The notes: generated from the sequence alone by a model not told the origin. DNA of 52,355 nucleotides from Paenibacillus alvei DSM 29 (GCF_000293805.1 NZ_AMBZ01000016.1:1-52355); one strand, 5' to 3'; positions 40,330-50,724 are shown, numbered from the stretch's first letter. Numbers and translations are program-made.

Positions 40330-43300
40330 TCATGAATGGGATACCGTTGCTTCGCTCACGTTCTCCACTTTCGTTTTGCGTGTGAACAAGCGCTTCATCC
40401 AGTTCGAGAAATCATCCATATACGTGTACATGACTGGCACCAGCAGCAGCGTGAAGATGGTTGAGCAGGAAAGTCCGAATATAACGACTACCGCCAACGG
40501 TGCCTGCATTTCCGCCCCTTCCCCGATGCCGAGTGCAAGCGGCAGCAAGCCGAGCACCGTTGTTAACGTCGTCATGAAGATCGGGCGAATCCGGCTCGGC
40601 GCACCTTGCATGATTGCCTCATGACGATCTAATCCGCTACGGCGTTGGATGTTAATGTAATCCACCAATATGATCGCGTTGTTTACGACGATTCCGGCGA
40701 GCATAATGACACCGATTATCGCCGTTACGCTCAGCGGTGTGCCCGTAATGAACAATCCACCAATAACCCCAATGAACGTCGTAGGCATCGCAAACATAAT
40801 TATGAACGGATACAGAAGCGATTCGAATTGAACCGCCATGACGATATAGACGAGGAAGATGGAGAATACGAGTGCAATTCCAAGATCCCCGAACGCTTCC
40901 ACCATATCTTCACTCGCTCCGCCCATGGAGTACGAATACCCTTCTGGGAAGTTCATTTTCTTCAACGATTGTTCAATATCCTTCGATATGCTGCCCAGAT
41001 CTCTGCCCGCAATATCAGCCATAACATTAATTTGACGCTGTTGATTCTCGCGCTGAATCATGACAGGCCCTTGGAGCTGATTGAATTTCGCAACAGCAGA
41101 TAGCGGAATTAACTGGCCATTCTGAGATTGAATCGTTAAGGCATTCAATGCAGCGATACTGTTGCGCTCCTCCTCTGGCATAATGACTTTCACATTATAC
41201 TCATTGCCGTCTTCTCGATATTGCGTAGCCGTCTGCCCATTCATGGCAAGCGAAATCTCGCTCAATATTTGTTGATACGAGATGCCATAGGAAGCCGCCA
41301 AGCTGCGATCGACGATAATGTTCAACTCCGCATTACCTTCCGCGGCGGATGACTCTGCATTGTATACCCCTTGCACGTCAGAGATCATCCACACCACTTG
41401 ATTCGCCACTTCCTCCAATATCTGTTGATCTTGGCCGTTCAACTTGATCTGGATCGGAGCGCCTGCACTAAGGCCTGACTCCTGTGCAGACACGGTAATG
41501 TCTGCCCCTGCAATATTGCCTGTCGCATCCGTTAATTTCTGCATCAGTTCCTTGGTCTTCATATCCCGCTCCGAAGCCCGAACCAATTGAATGGTGAACG
41601 TAGCGGAATTTGTTCCGCCTCCGCCGAATCCTCCACCGCCGCCAATCGATTGGGAAGCCGTCTCGATGATGCCCTCATAAGGCCTGAGCAGTGCTGCCAC
41701 TTCGTCAGCGGTCTTCTTCGTCTCCTCCAGACTTGTGCCGCTAGGCGTCTGAACCCTGATCTGAATTTGCCCTTGATCCCCGCCAGGCATAAATTCCATG
41801 CCGATGAACGGTACGAGGAAGAAACTCCCTACTAGTAAAGCAATCGTGGCAAACACCGTCGTTTTGCGATGTCCGAGCGCCCATTTCAATATCTTTTTAT
41901 ATCCTGCAACAAACCCGCCGAAGAAGCGCAAATACCAGCCCTTCTTCTCCTGCTGCATGATCTTCTTCTCGGATACGATTTTCGATGCCAGCATCGGAAT
42001 GAGTGTAATCGCCACGACGAGCGATGCAATAAGCGAGAAGCACACCGTCAGTGCGAGTGGCCGGAAGATATCGGCAGTCAAGCCTTGAATGAACACGATC
42101 GGCAGGAACACGACGAGTGTTGTCATTGTTGAGGCGATAACCGCAGAAGCGAGCTCAGATGCCCCCTTCACGGCAGCCTCCTTCATGGACATGCCCTGCT
42201 GCCTGTAGGTAAAGATATTTTCCAATATAACGATAGAGTTATCGACCATCATCCCGATGCCGAGCGCAAGCCCGCCCATCGAAATGATATTGAGCGTCTG
42301 CCCCGTAAAATACATGAGCGTAAACGTCGAAATAATCGCAATCGGCATGGACAGCGCAATAACGAAGGTCGAGCGTACACTGCGCAAGAAGAGCAACAGG
42401 ATCACGACGGCCAATGCGCCGCCGCTCAACATATTGCCGATGACGCTATCAATGGATTGACGAATGAAGGTCGATGTATCTGACACTTTTTTTAATTCAA
42501 TGCTTTGCGGCAATACGTCCTTCATCTTGCTAAGTCCCTTGTCGATGTTATCCGCAACCGCAACGGTATTCGCATCCGATTGCTTCTGCACCGACAGGAC
42601 AAGAGCAGGGCTGCCATCTACTAGCGTCAGCGAGGTTTGCTTCTTGAACGTATCCTTGACAACAGCTACGTCACTGACCTGTATTTGTCCTCCACGCGGC
42701 AAATGAATGATAGTCTGCTTGATTTCATCTACGGAGCTGTATTCGCCCTTCACGCGGATTTGCAGCTCCTGCACGCCTTTCGGCACAGAGCCCGCTGCCT
42801 GAGATTTATTCTCTGCATTGATCGCCTGTACGACTTGAGCTGGCGTAATACCGTATCGCGACAAGCTTGCACGATTGAGCTCAACGAGAATTTCTCGCGT
42901 TTTGCCCCCAGCAACAGATACAGATGCAACCCCACGTTCTCGTTCCAAGGTTGGAATTATGGTCTTGTCTGCATATTCTTGAAGCTTCTCTGGAGCTGCG
43001 CCAGTTAAGCCAAGCGTAATGATCGGCATCTGGTTCGGGTCGAAACGAAGCACGGTCGGATCATTGGCATCGTCGGGAAGCATCCCCTTCACTTGATCGA
43101 CCTTCTCCCGGACATCGATCAGGGCGTTATCCATATTCGTGCCGGTCTTGAATTGCAACATGACCAGCGAGGAATTCGCCTGTGATTGAGACGACAGCGT
43201 GTTAATCCCTTGAATCGTGCTGAGAGAAGACTCCAACGGTCTGGAGATCAGCTTCTCAATTTCTTCTGGAGCAGCCCCTTGATAGGAGGTTGCGACCACT

Positions 43301-43434
43301 GCAATCGGCACATCGATTTTCGGGAAAAGGTCGATAGCAAGACTCCGCAGACTGAATAAACCCAGTGCCAGAATCGCCAGCACGAGCATCATTACGCCGA
43401 TAGGACGCTTAACGGAGACATCGATTACTTTCAC
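40330..43434 (-). CDS. RND efflux transporter (SwrC/AcrB type)
   Basis: 1034 residues from a GTG at 43434 with GAGGGGG nine bases upstream; a TTG at 43455 in the adaptor gene is less likely. RND plan: N-terminal segment RPIGVMMLVLAILALGLFSL, porter domain, GGLALGIGMMVDNSIVILEN (proton-relay Asp), a second half with FMPGGDQGQIQIRVQTPSGT and AGIVVNNAIILVDYIN. A Gly-rich GGGGGFGGGG loop lies in the second porter domain. It exports drugs or surfactants in Gram-positive SwrC pumps. Starts one base after the adaptor stop. Confidence 0.93.
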   Translation of the reverse strand: MKVIDVSVKRPIGVMMLVLAILALGLFSLRSLAIDLFPKIDVPIAVVATSYQGAAPEEIEKLISRPLESSLSTIQGINTLSSQSQANSSLVMLQFKTGTNMDNALIDVREKVDQVKGMLPDDANDPTVLRFDPNQMPIITLGLTGAAPEKLQEYADKTIIPTLERERGVASVSVAGGKTREILVELNRASLSRYGITPAQVVQAINAENKSQAAGSVPKGVQELQIRVKGEYSSVDEIKQTIIHLPRGGQIQVSDVAVVKDTFKKQTSLTLVDGSPALVLSVQKQSDANTVAVADNIDKGLSKMKDVLPQSIELKKVSDTSTFIRQSIDSVIGNMLSGGALAVVILLLFLRSVRSTFVIALSMPIAIISTFTLMYFTGQTLNIISMGGLALGIGMMVDNSIVILENIFTYRQQGMSMKEAAVKGASELASAVIASTMTTLVVFLPIVFIQGLTADIFRPLALTVCFSLIASLVVAITLIPMLASKIVSEKKIMQQEKKGWYLRFFGGFVAGYKKILKWALGHRKTTVFATIALLVGSFFLVPFIGMEFMPGGDQGQIQIRVQTPSGTSLEETKKTADEVAALLRPYEGIIETASQSIGGGGGFGGGGTNSATFTIQLVRASERDMKTKELMQKLTDATGNIAGADITVSAQESGLSAGAPIQIKLNGQDQQILEEVANQVVWMISDVQGVYNAESSAAEGNAELNIIVDRSLAASYGISYQQILSEISLAMNGQTATQYREDGNEYNVKVIMPEEERNSIAALNALTIQSQNGQLIPLSAVAKFNQLQGPVMIQRENQQRQINVMADIAGRDLGSISKDIEQSLKKMNFPEGYSYSMGGASEDMVEAFGDLGIALVFSIFLVYIVMAVQFESLLYPFIIMFAMPTTFIGVIGGLFITGTPLSVTAIIGVIMLAGIVVNNAIILVDYINIQRRSGLDRHEAIMQGAPSRIRPIFMTTLTTVLGLLPLALGIGEGAEMQAPLAVVVIFGLSCSTIFTLLLVPVMYTYMDDFSNWMKRLFTRKTKVENVSEATVSHS

Positions 43435-43435
43435 G

Positions 43436-44476
43436 TTAGCGTGCCCCCTCGACAATTTTGACTTTATTGCCGTTTGTCAGTGTCAGTTGTCCTTTGACAA
43501 CAACCTGATCGTTCGGCTGAAGCTTGCCCTTCACCGCCGTCAGCTTGGACTGCGCCTCAAGCACTTCTACCGCTTCCTCGACAGCTTGTCCATCGCGAAT
43601 GACGAATACGTGCGAAGCGCCATTTTTCTCGACGATTGCTTCTGTCGGCACGAGCAAAGCATCCTTTAGCACTTGCTGATCAACCAAGAATTTGGCCGTC
43701 ATACCTGGCTTAATCTCGTCCTTCTTGTTCTCTGCCTGTGTTTCCAGTGCGTAAAATCCTGATTCGTTCGCAACAGGCGATAAAAAGGTAATGCGCGCAT
43801 TGATGGTTTTGCCTAGATCCGGCAGCTCCACCTTGACTTCCTTCCGATTTTGCAGAAGCAGCATCTGGTTCGCACTCACATTCGCCGTGAACTTGATCGG
43901 ATTGGTTGACACGATCGTGAACAACGGCGAAGTGCCTGCCGCAAGCTCCCCTTGCTCCGCCGCTACACGCACCACCTGACCACTGATCGGCGCCTTGATG
44001 GATGCGTCTGCTTTACGGTTGTTCGCTTGCTGAATACGGAGCTCTGCCTGTTCGATACTGCGCTTCGCCTGATCCAATTCAAGCTCGGACGCCTGAGCAT
44101 TGTGCAGCGTTTTATATTGATCCTGCGCTTGTTCCAAGCCTAGCTGCTCCAAGCGGAGCTGAATGTCGAGATCGTCCGCCTTTACGCTTGCCAAAGTGGC
44201 GCCTTTGCTGACAGTATCACCCTTCTTCACATGCACACTTTTCAGTTCTCCACTCAGCTTCGGAATCACCTCGACAGACCGGCTTGCACTCGCCGATCCA
44301 ATCATTTCATTGGTCTGATTCAGTGCCCCCTTCTGCACGGCTGCCACCTGAACAGGCGTCTCCTTCTCCTGTGCCCCCTGCATTGGCTGTTCTTCCTCTA
44401 GGCTTCCACATCCCGTCGCGGCTCCGAGCATAAGCAAAATACTGCCCGTAATCAGCCAACGTCTTCTCACTGCCAT
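43436..44476 (-). CDS. RND efflux adaptor (HlyD/MFP), lipoprotein
   Basis: 346 residues from the ATG at 44476 (GGGGAG upstream); the frame is open to 44527. Signal WLITGSILLMLGAATG with lipobox ending GC, so Cys is the lipid site. Then a biotinyl-lipoyl pair (VIPKLSGELKSVHVKKGDTV ... ASIKAPISGQVVRVAAEQGE), a helical hairpin (LEQAQDQYKTLHNAQASELE) and a beta-barrel end. It stabilises the RND pump at the membrane. First gene of the pair. Confidence 0.9.
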   Translation of the reverse strand: MAVRRRWLITGSILLMLGAATGCGSLEEEQPMQGAQEKETPVQVAAVQKGALNQTNEMIGSASASRSVEVIPKLSGELKSVHVKKGDTVSKGATLASVKADDLDIQLRLEQLGLEQAQDQYKTLHNAQASELELDQAKRSIEQAELRIQQANNRKADASIKAPISGQVVRVAAEQGELAAGTSPLFTIVSTNPIKFTANVSANQMLLLQNRKEVKVELPDLGKTINARITFLSPVANESGFYALETQAENKKDEIKPGMTAKFLVDQQVLKDALLVPTEAIVEKNGASHVFVIRDGQAVEEAVEVLEAQSKLTAVKGKLQPNDQVVVKGQLTLTNGNKVKIVEGAR

Positions 44477-44782
44477 TACTGTCCCACTCCCCTTTTGTCT
44501 ATATTTATGAAATAATCCCTTTAGCATTTCAACGCAGCCTTTTTACTAAAGTTCTGCTTAATAGGTTTAGACGTAAAATATCAGCTGCTCCCCTTAATGA
44601 TAACACGAAAATGAATAACGGGTCATTCAGTAGAATGGATAAACATGTGAAGATTACGTGATGTTGATTTGTCATACGATATCTCTATGACTCCATTATC
44701 AGAATCGTTTTCTCGATAACATAGGAAACTTTCACTAGCTCCCTTACCATGAGCCGTAAACAAGAAATTGAATAGATCACAC

Positions 44783-44812
44783 AAAAACCTCGCCTCCGGC
44801 AAGGAAGCGAGG
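44783..44812 (-). terminator. Intrinsic terminator after the hexosaminidase gene
   Basis: CCTCGCCTCC pairs with GGAAGCGAGG (44788-44797 with 44803-44812), then TTTTT on the minus strand. The 44530-44780 gap otherwise shows only AT-rich sequence. Confidence 0.8.
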
Positions 44813-44822
44813 CCTGACCTTC

Positions 44823-47800
44823 CTATTTCTGCTGAAGCTGCGAGGCGAGCGTCTTTATCGGATCAATTGGTCGGTTCGCATCATATGGATAGCGATTCAA
44901 TACTTGCAGCATCAGTTGGCGCAGCTTCTCATTGCCGTTTACCTTCGGCAGAAGGTTTTCCACCATTTCAATTAAACGCTTGTACTCCGGAATTTGCCCT
45001 GGCGAGTATACCTCGAACTCGAAGAACGAGTTGCCGAAGACGGTTGCCCGCTTTACACCTTGGAACTTCACATATCTAGCTTGCGTTGTATCAAATTCAA
45101 GAATGTCTAATGTACCCTTGGAATCAAGGACTCCGCCTTCTCCGGAAATGTTGCGCCAGTTTGCTTTGTCATTTGAAACCAAAATTTGATATTTTTCTGC
45201 ATATGCACCTTGCCACTTAATCACAATCTTATTGATGTCCTTGTCCTCTCCCAAATCAACGAGGAACCAGGCATCATCCACATACTTGCTTGACCAGCGT
45301 GTGGACTCATTTCCATCCACGGCCTTATCAGAAGAATAATACGGGAACTCTGGCTCAGAAGATTCTGTCGCCTTATTTAGCGCCAAATTTTCCGTGCTGA
45401 GCAGTTCGATCGCTTTGTTGTAGATGACCACATTATCCAAGGTGCCCTTGAATGCGTTGGTCTCGCTGCCGATGCGAAGCGACGGCAAGACGAGCGTGTG
45501 CATTTTCGGATACTGCATTTCCAGACGTTCGACATACTCATCAATATTGACGAACAGCGATACACCCTTGTCATCGCCCTTCAACAAAATATGTGTCCAC
45601 TTGTCCTCTGGAACGACATAATTGAACGTACTGTTATAATGTTCTTTACTAAACCCAAGCTTGCCTGTCTTGCCTTGCTTCAATTTCAGCGCACCAACAG
45701 GCGATTCCATCAACACAGCATCTTCTGGATTGTCCTTGTCAGGCTTGATCCACATCGATGCAGTCCAACCGAACCCAATCGCATCGACCGGTGTCTCGAT
45801 GTAGCTCTTTCCTCCGTTGAAGCGCGCCCCCTGCTCATACTTGCCTTCCGCAATATCCACATTAACTGCCTTGCCATCAAAGCCATTGCCAGAACTATCT
45901 TTGAATTCTTGCTCAAACAGGTATTCCATAACAAGATTATCTGGATTCCCCACGGTAATTTTGTGAGAACGATCGGCATTCGGTGCATCGCCGATCACCT
46001 TCGTACGATTGTTAAATTGCGCGAAAGACTTATCATCACGCGTTCCCGTCCACATCTTCTCTGCCACTACCTGTATGCCTGGCAGCAATCGAATATGCGC
46101 ATCGTCCATCGACAAGCCATTCGCTTCCGATACGTCATTCCACATGGAGAACATGCCGCCCTTTACACGCGGATGTCCAAGCGGCAGCGTCGTATTCTCC
46201 CATTTGTTCGGCTCCCATTCATCATACAGAAATTGTGAATTCAAATAGTTGCCGTAAAGGGTAGGCACGATGTACATGTATACATTCTGAGAGTTGATGA
46301 CATCATAGCCGAGATCCACCGCCTGCTGCGGCGCGCCGTATGGCTCATACCAGATGCCCATCGTTGCCTCGTTGCTGATTGGCGTCGTTCCGTTATATTG
46401 CGTCAAGCCACCCCACATGTGCGGATGCTTCCCCTTGCTGTTAATATGCTTCACGAGCGTATCCATGTACCATCGGAACCGCTCAATATCCGATCCCCAA
46501 TATTCGTCCGTACCGATATGCACTTCCGGCCCAACGAAGGTCGGATCACTTCCATCCAAGTACTCATTGAATAAGTTCTTGATGAATTCAACTGTTTCCG
46601 GCTTAGAGATATCCAAGTGGGAGTCATCTCCAAGCGCCGAATTGTAGGTCGTGAATGCGCGAGAATGTCCTGGCGTGTCGATTTCCGGTACAATATTGAT
46701 GCCGTAGTCCATGCCCATGAGCTGCAAATCCTTGAATTCCTGCTTCGTATAATAGCCGCTGCCGCTTGCAAGCCCCGGATACGTCGCGCTTTCCAAGCGA
46801 TAGGCTGCACGCGTGCCATCTGCGAACGGTTCACCAACATCATCATTCAAATGAATTTGGAACATATTCATCTTGTACCAGGACAACAGTTTCACATAAT
46901 CCTGAAGGAAATCAATCGTGAAAAATTTGCGTGCTACGTCAATCATGAGTCCGCGCTTCTCATACTTTGGATAATCCCTTGCTTCCCCGCGCGGAATCGT
47001 GTGATCCTCATGCTGCTTCATAATTTGCAGCGCCGTTCGTGTGCCGTAAAATGCCCCTGTTGCCGATGAAGAGGTAATCGATACGTACTCGGCTACCTTG
47101 AACACATTGCCCTCATTTCCGAGCAAAGACAAGGATGGGTCAATAGCCAAATAAATGTCGCCTGCTTGCGGCTGTCCTACTGCCACTTCTAGCGTATAGC
47201 CTATCATATCCAGCAGGTCATCGCGAGTAATCTCCGCCGCTTTGCGCAACTGTGATTCATCCTTCGGATTAACGACAATCCGCGAAGATGCAGTTAATGT
47301 ATAATTTCCTGAATCCCCATACCATTCGCGCAGAGAAGGAATCACTTCCGGCTCAGCATTGCGATCCGGCGTCTGCTTATGCAAGCCCGGAACGATTACA
47401 GGTACACTACCTGACAGCAGCTTCCGATCTGGATTGTTCTGCTCCTCCACTTGGATAATCAAATTCACCTTGGCATCTACAAGCGGTGTATGGATGTTGC
47501 CATCGCGATCAATGACCGGAAGTCTGTCGCTGCCAAATACGCTCACATTGTATCCTTCGGGCACTCCTGCAGCGGTCCAGTCAAGCTTCGTCTGTCCGGC
47601 CCGTACGGTTAGCGCAGCCGTCACCTTATCAATGACCGATTGCAGATCAGACAATTGATACACCTCAAATTCATAGAAAGAATAGCCGTACAGTATACCT
47701 TCAACAGGCGCGCGCTTGACGCCCTGGAACTTCACATAACGTGCTTCGCGGACAGGAAAATCAACGATTTCCACACCGCCCTTGCATGGAATAATGCCGT

Positions 47801-48353
47801 CATTTTCTTTCACATTCGTCCATGTCTTGGCATCATCCGATACAAAAATCTTGTATGTATCAGCCGGAGTTTGCCAACGGATAACCACTCGATCGAACGA
47901 TTTCTTCTCACCTAAATCTACATAAAACCATTGTTCATCTTCTTTTGCTGAAGACCATCTTGTATTCCCTTTACCGTCTACAGCCAGCTCAGATCCTAAA
48001 TAATCCACTTCATTGCCAGAGGAAAACGCCGGCTTATGCAGCGCTAGATTCGTTCCGCTAAATGTAGCAGCTGCGAGAAGGCGGGCGGCTTCCTCATTTG
48101 CATCCCCATTTGGATCTGGAATGATATTGCCATCCTTATCATAAACGACATCAGTTACACTGGGTGGAGTACCATCCGCCTTATCTGGTACGGATATAAC
48201 AGGGCCATCCGTTTTATATTCCACTTTCACGCCATCCTGCTCATTTGATTGAGCAAGCGCCTTGGCAGGCTGAACTACTGTAAGTGCAGAAGTCAAGACA
48301 ACCATCAAACTGAGCAGCATAGAAATCGCTTTCAAATAAATGGATCGTTTCAT
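44823..48353 (-). CDS. Secreted multidomain GH20 beta-N-acetylhexosaminidase
   Basis: 1176 residues from the ATG at 48353 (GGAGGG upstream; an earlier ATG at 48419 is not used). Signal peptide IYLKAISMLLSLMVVLTSA ending AKALA, then an F5/8-type-C carbohydrate-binding domain (about 100-235), a GH20 N-terminal domain, the GH20 barrel (KRGLMIDVARKFFT, HLNDD, VPEIDTPGHSRA and VHIGTDEYWG with Asp616-Glu617 as the catalytic pair), a LamG-like domain (about 860-1020, GFGWTASMWIKPD) and a second F5/8C domain (about 1030-1140). No cell-wall anchor. It removes terminal GlcNAc or GalNAc from glycans outside the cell. A cre box lies upstream. Confidence 0.93.
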   Translation of the reverse strand: MKRSIYLKAISMLLSLMVVLTSALTVVQPAKALAQSNEQDGVKVEYKTDGPVISVPDKADGTPPSVTDVVYDKDGNIIPDPNGDANEEAARLLAAATFSGTNLALHKPAFSSGNEVDYLGSELAVDGKGNTRWSSAKEDEQWFYVDLGEKKSFDRVVIRWQTPADTYKIFVSDDAKTWTNVKENDGIIPCKGGVEIVDFPVREARYVKFQGVKRAPVEGILYGYSFYEFEVYQLSDLQSVIDKVTAALTVRAGQTKLDWTAAGVPEGYNVSVFGSDRLPVIDRDGNIHTPLVDAKVNLIIQVEEQNNPDRKLLSGSVPVIVPGLHKQTPDRNAEPEVIPSLREWYGDSGNYTLTASSRIVVNPKDESQLRKAAEITRDDLLDMIGYTLEVAVGQPQAGDIYLAIDPSLSLLGNEGNVFKVAEYVSITSSSATGAFYGTRTALQIMKQHEDHTIPRGEARDYPKYEKRGLMIDVARKFFTIDFLQDYVKLLSWYKMNMFQIHLNDDVGEPFADGTRAAYRLESATYPGLASGSGYYTKQEFKDLQLMGMDYGINIVPEIDTPGHSRAFTTYNSALGDDSHLDISKPETVEFIKNLFNEYLDGSDPTFVGPEVHIGTDEYWGSDIERFRWYMDTLVKHINSKGKHPHMWGGLTQYNGTTPISNEATMGIWYEPYGAPQQAVDLGYDVINSQNVYMYIVPTLYGNYLNSQFLYDEWEPNKWENTTLPLGHPRVKGGMFSMWNDVSEANGLSMDDAHIRLLPGIQVVAEKMWTGTRDDKSFAQFNNRTKVIGDAPNADRSHKITVGNPDNLVMEYLFEQEFKDSSGNGFDGKAVNVDIAEGKYEQGARFNGGKSYIETPVDAIGFGWTASMWIKPDKDNPEDAVLMESPVGALKLKQGKTGKLGFSKEHYNSTFNYVVPEDKWTHILLKGDDKGVSLFVNIDEYVERLEMQYPKMHTLVLPSLRIGSETNAFKGTLDNVVIYNKAIELLSTENLALNKATESSEPEFPYYSSDKAVDGNESTRWSSKYVDDAWFLVDLGEDKDINKIVIKWQGAYAEKYQILVSNDKANWRNISGEGGVLDSKGTLDILEFDTTQARYVKFQGVKRATVFGNSFFEFEVYSPGQIPEYKRLIEMVENLLPKVNGNEKLRQLMLQVLNRYPYDANRPIDPIKTLASQLQQK

Positions 48354-48433
48354 TATTTCCCTCCATCTCTTCTCGTTATCAAAAATGTATGTTCGCTTTT
48401 TCCTCATCCCTCCACTCAACTGCGCTCTGCTTC

Positions 48434-48445
48434 GTAAACGCTTAC
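48434..48445. promoter_or_regulatory. cre box upstream of the GH20 gene
   Basis: GTAAACGCTTAC, the perfect core dyad of a CcpA box, 80 bases before the start. Glucose repression is likely. Confidence 0.65.
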
Positions 48446-48542
48446 TTTAATCTTGCCTCTCCATCATATTACAAAAAAATGCAATCAGAAAGGGGAAAAA
48501 TTCCAAATGCATCTCTTTTTTGAATTTTTTCTCCAACATGTA

Positions 48543-49880
48543 TCATTTCATACGCTGCCGGGATGCTTTTAACGCTTGGGCAAATCGCGCTATCCCTAAG
48601 TCAATTTCATCCTCATGCGGTCTTGCATACGTAAACCGGACATACCCGGCTTTTGAGCCGTAAACCGTTCCGGGATAATATAATACCCCTTGCTTTACGC
48701 TTTCTTCTAGCAATAATGTATCATGGAATGGGGGGTTCACTTTACACCATAAGTGCAGCCCTCCTTGCGGAAGCGAATACGCCACCTCCCCCGGAAGTTC
48801 GCGCTGCAAAGCATCGATAAGCAAATTCCGCTTCTTGAGAAGCTCCTGCCGCAGCCGCACCAAGTGCTGGTCAAAATAAGCTTCTGACAGCAAGCGTGCA
48901 GCGATTCGCTGTGGCAGCACACTCATCCCGAAGTCGATTTGCTGACGTTCAGCAGCAAGCCGAGTGATGACTGACTGCGGGGCAACCATCCAACCAATCC
49001 GCAGGCCAGAGGCTACAATTTTGGATAATGAACCAATGTAAATGACGGTATTATTCGTATCTAGCGATTTAAGTGTCGGCGGCGGATTACCTGTAAAGGA
49101 GGTCAGGCTGAACGGATCATCCTCCACTATCGGAATGCCTAAGCTGCCGCAAATCTCAAGCAACTGTTCCCGTCTAGAAGGATCAAGCACACGGCCCGTT
49201 GGATTATGATAATTCGGATTCACAAATATCATCCGTATGTTGTTCTCCCGATACAAGGACAATATCCCATCCGGACATATCCCCTTCTCATCTACAGGCA
49301 GCCGAAACAAGCGCAAGCCAGCCGCGTGGAACATAGGCAGAGAATTATAGTAGGAAGGATCCTCAATCGCAATCGCATCCCCTGGCTGAAGCAAACGGTG
49401 GGTGATTAAATACAGCGATTGATGAGATCCTGACGTAACCAAAATCGATGATTCCGTCGTTCGAATCCCGCGGTAATGATGCAAAAAGGAGGACAAAACC
49501 TCCCGCAGCGGCATATAGCCCTGCGAATGGTCATAACTCATATCCTCGTGCAGCGGATGCTCGCTCAAAAGCATCCGCATTTCTTCATTTGGCGACAAAT
49601 CGGGGGACAGTTCCCCGCTGGCAAAGTCAATGCAGCTGCTGCCCGAATCCAATGCGGAACGAATAATTTGTGAGTACAGCGGATCAGGCTGGACCACCTT
49701 GCATCCATCTAAATACTGATGCCAATCTGGCGTTTGCTGAGAACCCGTTCCCCACATCGACTTACTTACTCGGGTACCGCTGCCGACCATGCTTTCGATA
49801 ATGCCTGCAGCACGCAGCTCCTCATAGGCTTGAACGACAGTGCTTCGGTTCACATGTATTTGCTCGGCAAATATATGTAC
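48543..49880 (-). pseudogene. MocR/GntR-aminotransferase regulator, 5' end removed by the right prophage
   Basis: About 440 codons remain. The reading frame starts in the GntR winged helix at FAEQIHVNRSTVV, followed by QAYEELRAAGIIESMVGSG, a linker and a full fold-type I aminotransferase domain: SGSHQSLYLITHRLLQPGD, NPTGRVLDPS, VEDDPFSLTSF and SLSKIVASGLRIGW with the PLP lysine. About 45 residues of the normal GntR head are missing. The frame continues into the phage to 50036, so a hybrid N-terminus (MLRGFLFAHITHKLPTKMMS) appears, with no proper start. Full-length members activate or repress pyridoxal- or amino-acid genes. As it stands, DNA binding is probably lost. Confidence 0.85.
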
Positions 49881-49900
49881 GTTGTACATCGGTGGACAAC
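49866..49900. other. Right prophage attachment junction inside the mocR gene
   Basis: MocR-like coding ends at about 49871. Next to it, GTTGTACATC and GGTGGACAAC (49881-49900) form an imperfect dyad (8 of 10 bases). GTTGGACAAC at 49954-49963 repeats this motif. The left end of this prophage is outside the window. Confidence 0.5.
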
Positions 49901-50021
49901 AATACTCACAATGCTGTAACAGCACGGTTTTTGGGGCTTTTGCTATAGACAAGGTTGGACAACGTGATCCGATGTTTGACATCATTTTTGTGGGTAGTTT
50001 GTGGGTAATGTGGGCAAAGAG

Positions 50022-50049
50022 AAAGCCCCGGAGCATTTTCCGGGGCTTT
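50022..50049. terminator. Intrinsic terminator after the XRE gene
   Basis: AAAGCCCCGGA (50022-50032) and TCCGGGGCTTT (50039-50049), six-base loop, T-rich on the minus strand. The gene's own TAA is in it. Confidence 0.75.
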
Positions 50050-50255
50050 TAATCGTCAGGGACGTGCCTCATTAAATCGGCAGGTTGACACTCAAGAGCA
50101 TCACAAATCTTATCAAGTACATCAACGGGTATGTGCTTGATTGTTCCGACTGCAAATGCTGAAATGGTGGGCGGTCTTATGCCTGTTTTCTCTGCAAGTT
50201 CTTTTTGGGTCATCTCGCGCTTGGCAAGCATAACCTTAAGGTCGAACTTAATCAT
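50049..50255 (-). CDS. Small XRE-family regulator (YozG-like), right prophage
   Basis: 68 residues from the ATG at 50255 (GAGGTGAT upstream); the frame is open to 50273. Almost only a helix-turn-helix: MLAKREMTQKELAEKTGIRP then PTISAFAVGTIKHIPVDVLD. Single-domain Cro-like proteins of this type sit at prophage ends. Its gene and the rightward unit diverge from the 50279-50373 region, which has matching operators. Confidence 0.82.
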   Translation of the reverse strand: MIKFDLKVMLAKREMTQKELAEKTGIRPPTISAFAVGTIKHIPVDVLDKICDALECQPADLMRHVPDD

Positions 50256-50278
50256 GATATCACCTCTCACCACATTAT

Positions 50279-50367
50279 ATACGATAAACGTATCGCATTA
50301 ATACTATTATCGTAAATATTTTTATATTAAATACGTTTTTCGTATTGTTTTATTACGTTATTCGTAG
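50279..50367. promoter_or_regulatory. Three-copy operator ATACG-N5-CGTAT
   Basis: Sites at 50279-50293 (ATACGATAAACGTAT), 50331-50345 (ATACGTTTTTCGTAT) and 50353-50367 (TTACGTTATTCGTAG). Constant arm and spacing; the third fills the spacer of the rightward promoter. The likely ligand is the adjacent XRE protein. Confidence 0.65.
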
Positions 50368-50373
50368 TATAAT
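50345..50373 (+). promoter_or_regulatory. Rightward promoter of the small-protein unit
   Basis: TTGTTT (50345-50350) and TATAAT (50368-50373), 17-bp spacer with one operator inside. Confidence 0.65.
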
Positions 50374-50402
50374 AAGAGTATAGAAAGGAGGTGAACACAG
50401 AC

Positions 50403-50543
50403 ATGAGTAAGAAAAAGAAAAAGACTCCGGCACCACCGCCAGAGTCAGAAAAGAAAGGCGACCGAATTCAGGTTCGCGAATGGGTCTTGCTTCTCACGGC
50501 CTTAGCCCAACTCGTGACCGCGGTCATCTCCCTCTTAAAGTAA
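50403..50543 (+). CDS. Small phage membrane protein (46 aa), Lys/Pro-rich head
   Basis: ATG at 50403 with AGAAAGGAGGTGA upstream. MSKKKKKTPAPPPESEKKGD then VLLLTALAQLVTAVISLLK: a very basic head and one hydrophobic helix to the C-terminus. Shape is like holins of the short type or membrane toxins. No family recognised. Confidence 0.6.
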   Translation: MSKKKKKTPAPPPESEKKGDRIQVREWVLLLTALAQLVTAVISLLK

Positions 50544-50640
50544 GAGGAAGCTACTCGCCCCTACGGGGGCGGGTGGTGATTCGGTCGCCTTACTCAAGTA
50601 TAACACAATCAAACACAATAAATGAAAGGACAGATGTGCG

Positions 50641-50724
50641 ATGAGAAAAGTCGATAAAATGGATGTAGCGATCGGGATTATGATGCTATCTCTCGCTATC
50701 AATATCATCACCCTGTTCAAATGA
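50641..50724 (+). CDS. Tiny phage membrane peptide (27 aa)
   Basis: MRKVDKMDVAIGIMMLSLAI and then NIITLFK. AAAGGA lies about ten bases upstream. One hydrophobic segment after a charged head, like holin-like toxin peptides. The stop overlaps the next start as ATGA. Length leaves doubt. Confidence 0.5.
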   Translation: MRKVDKMDVAIGIMMLSLAINIITLFK

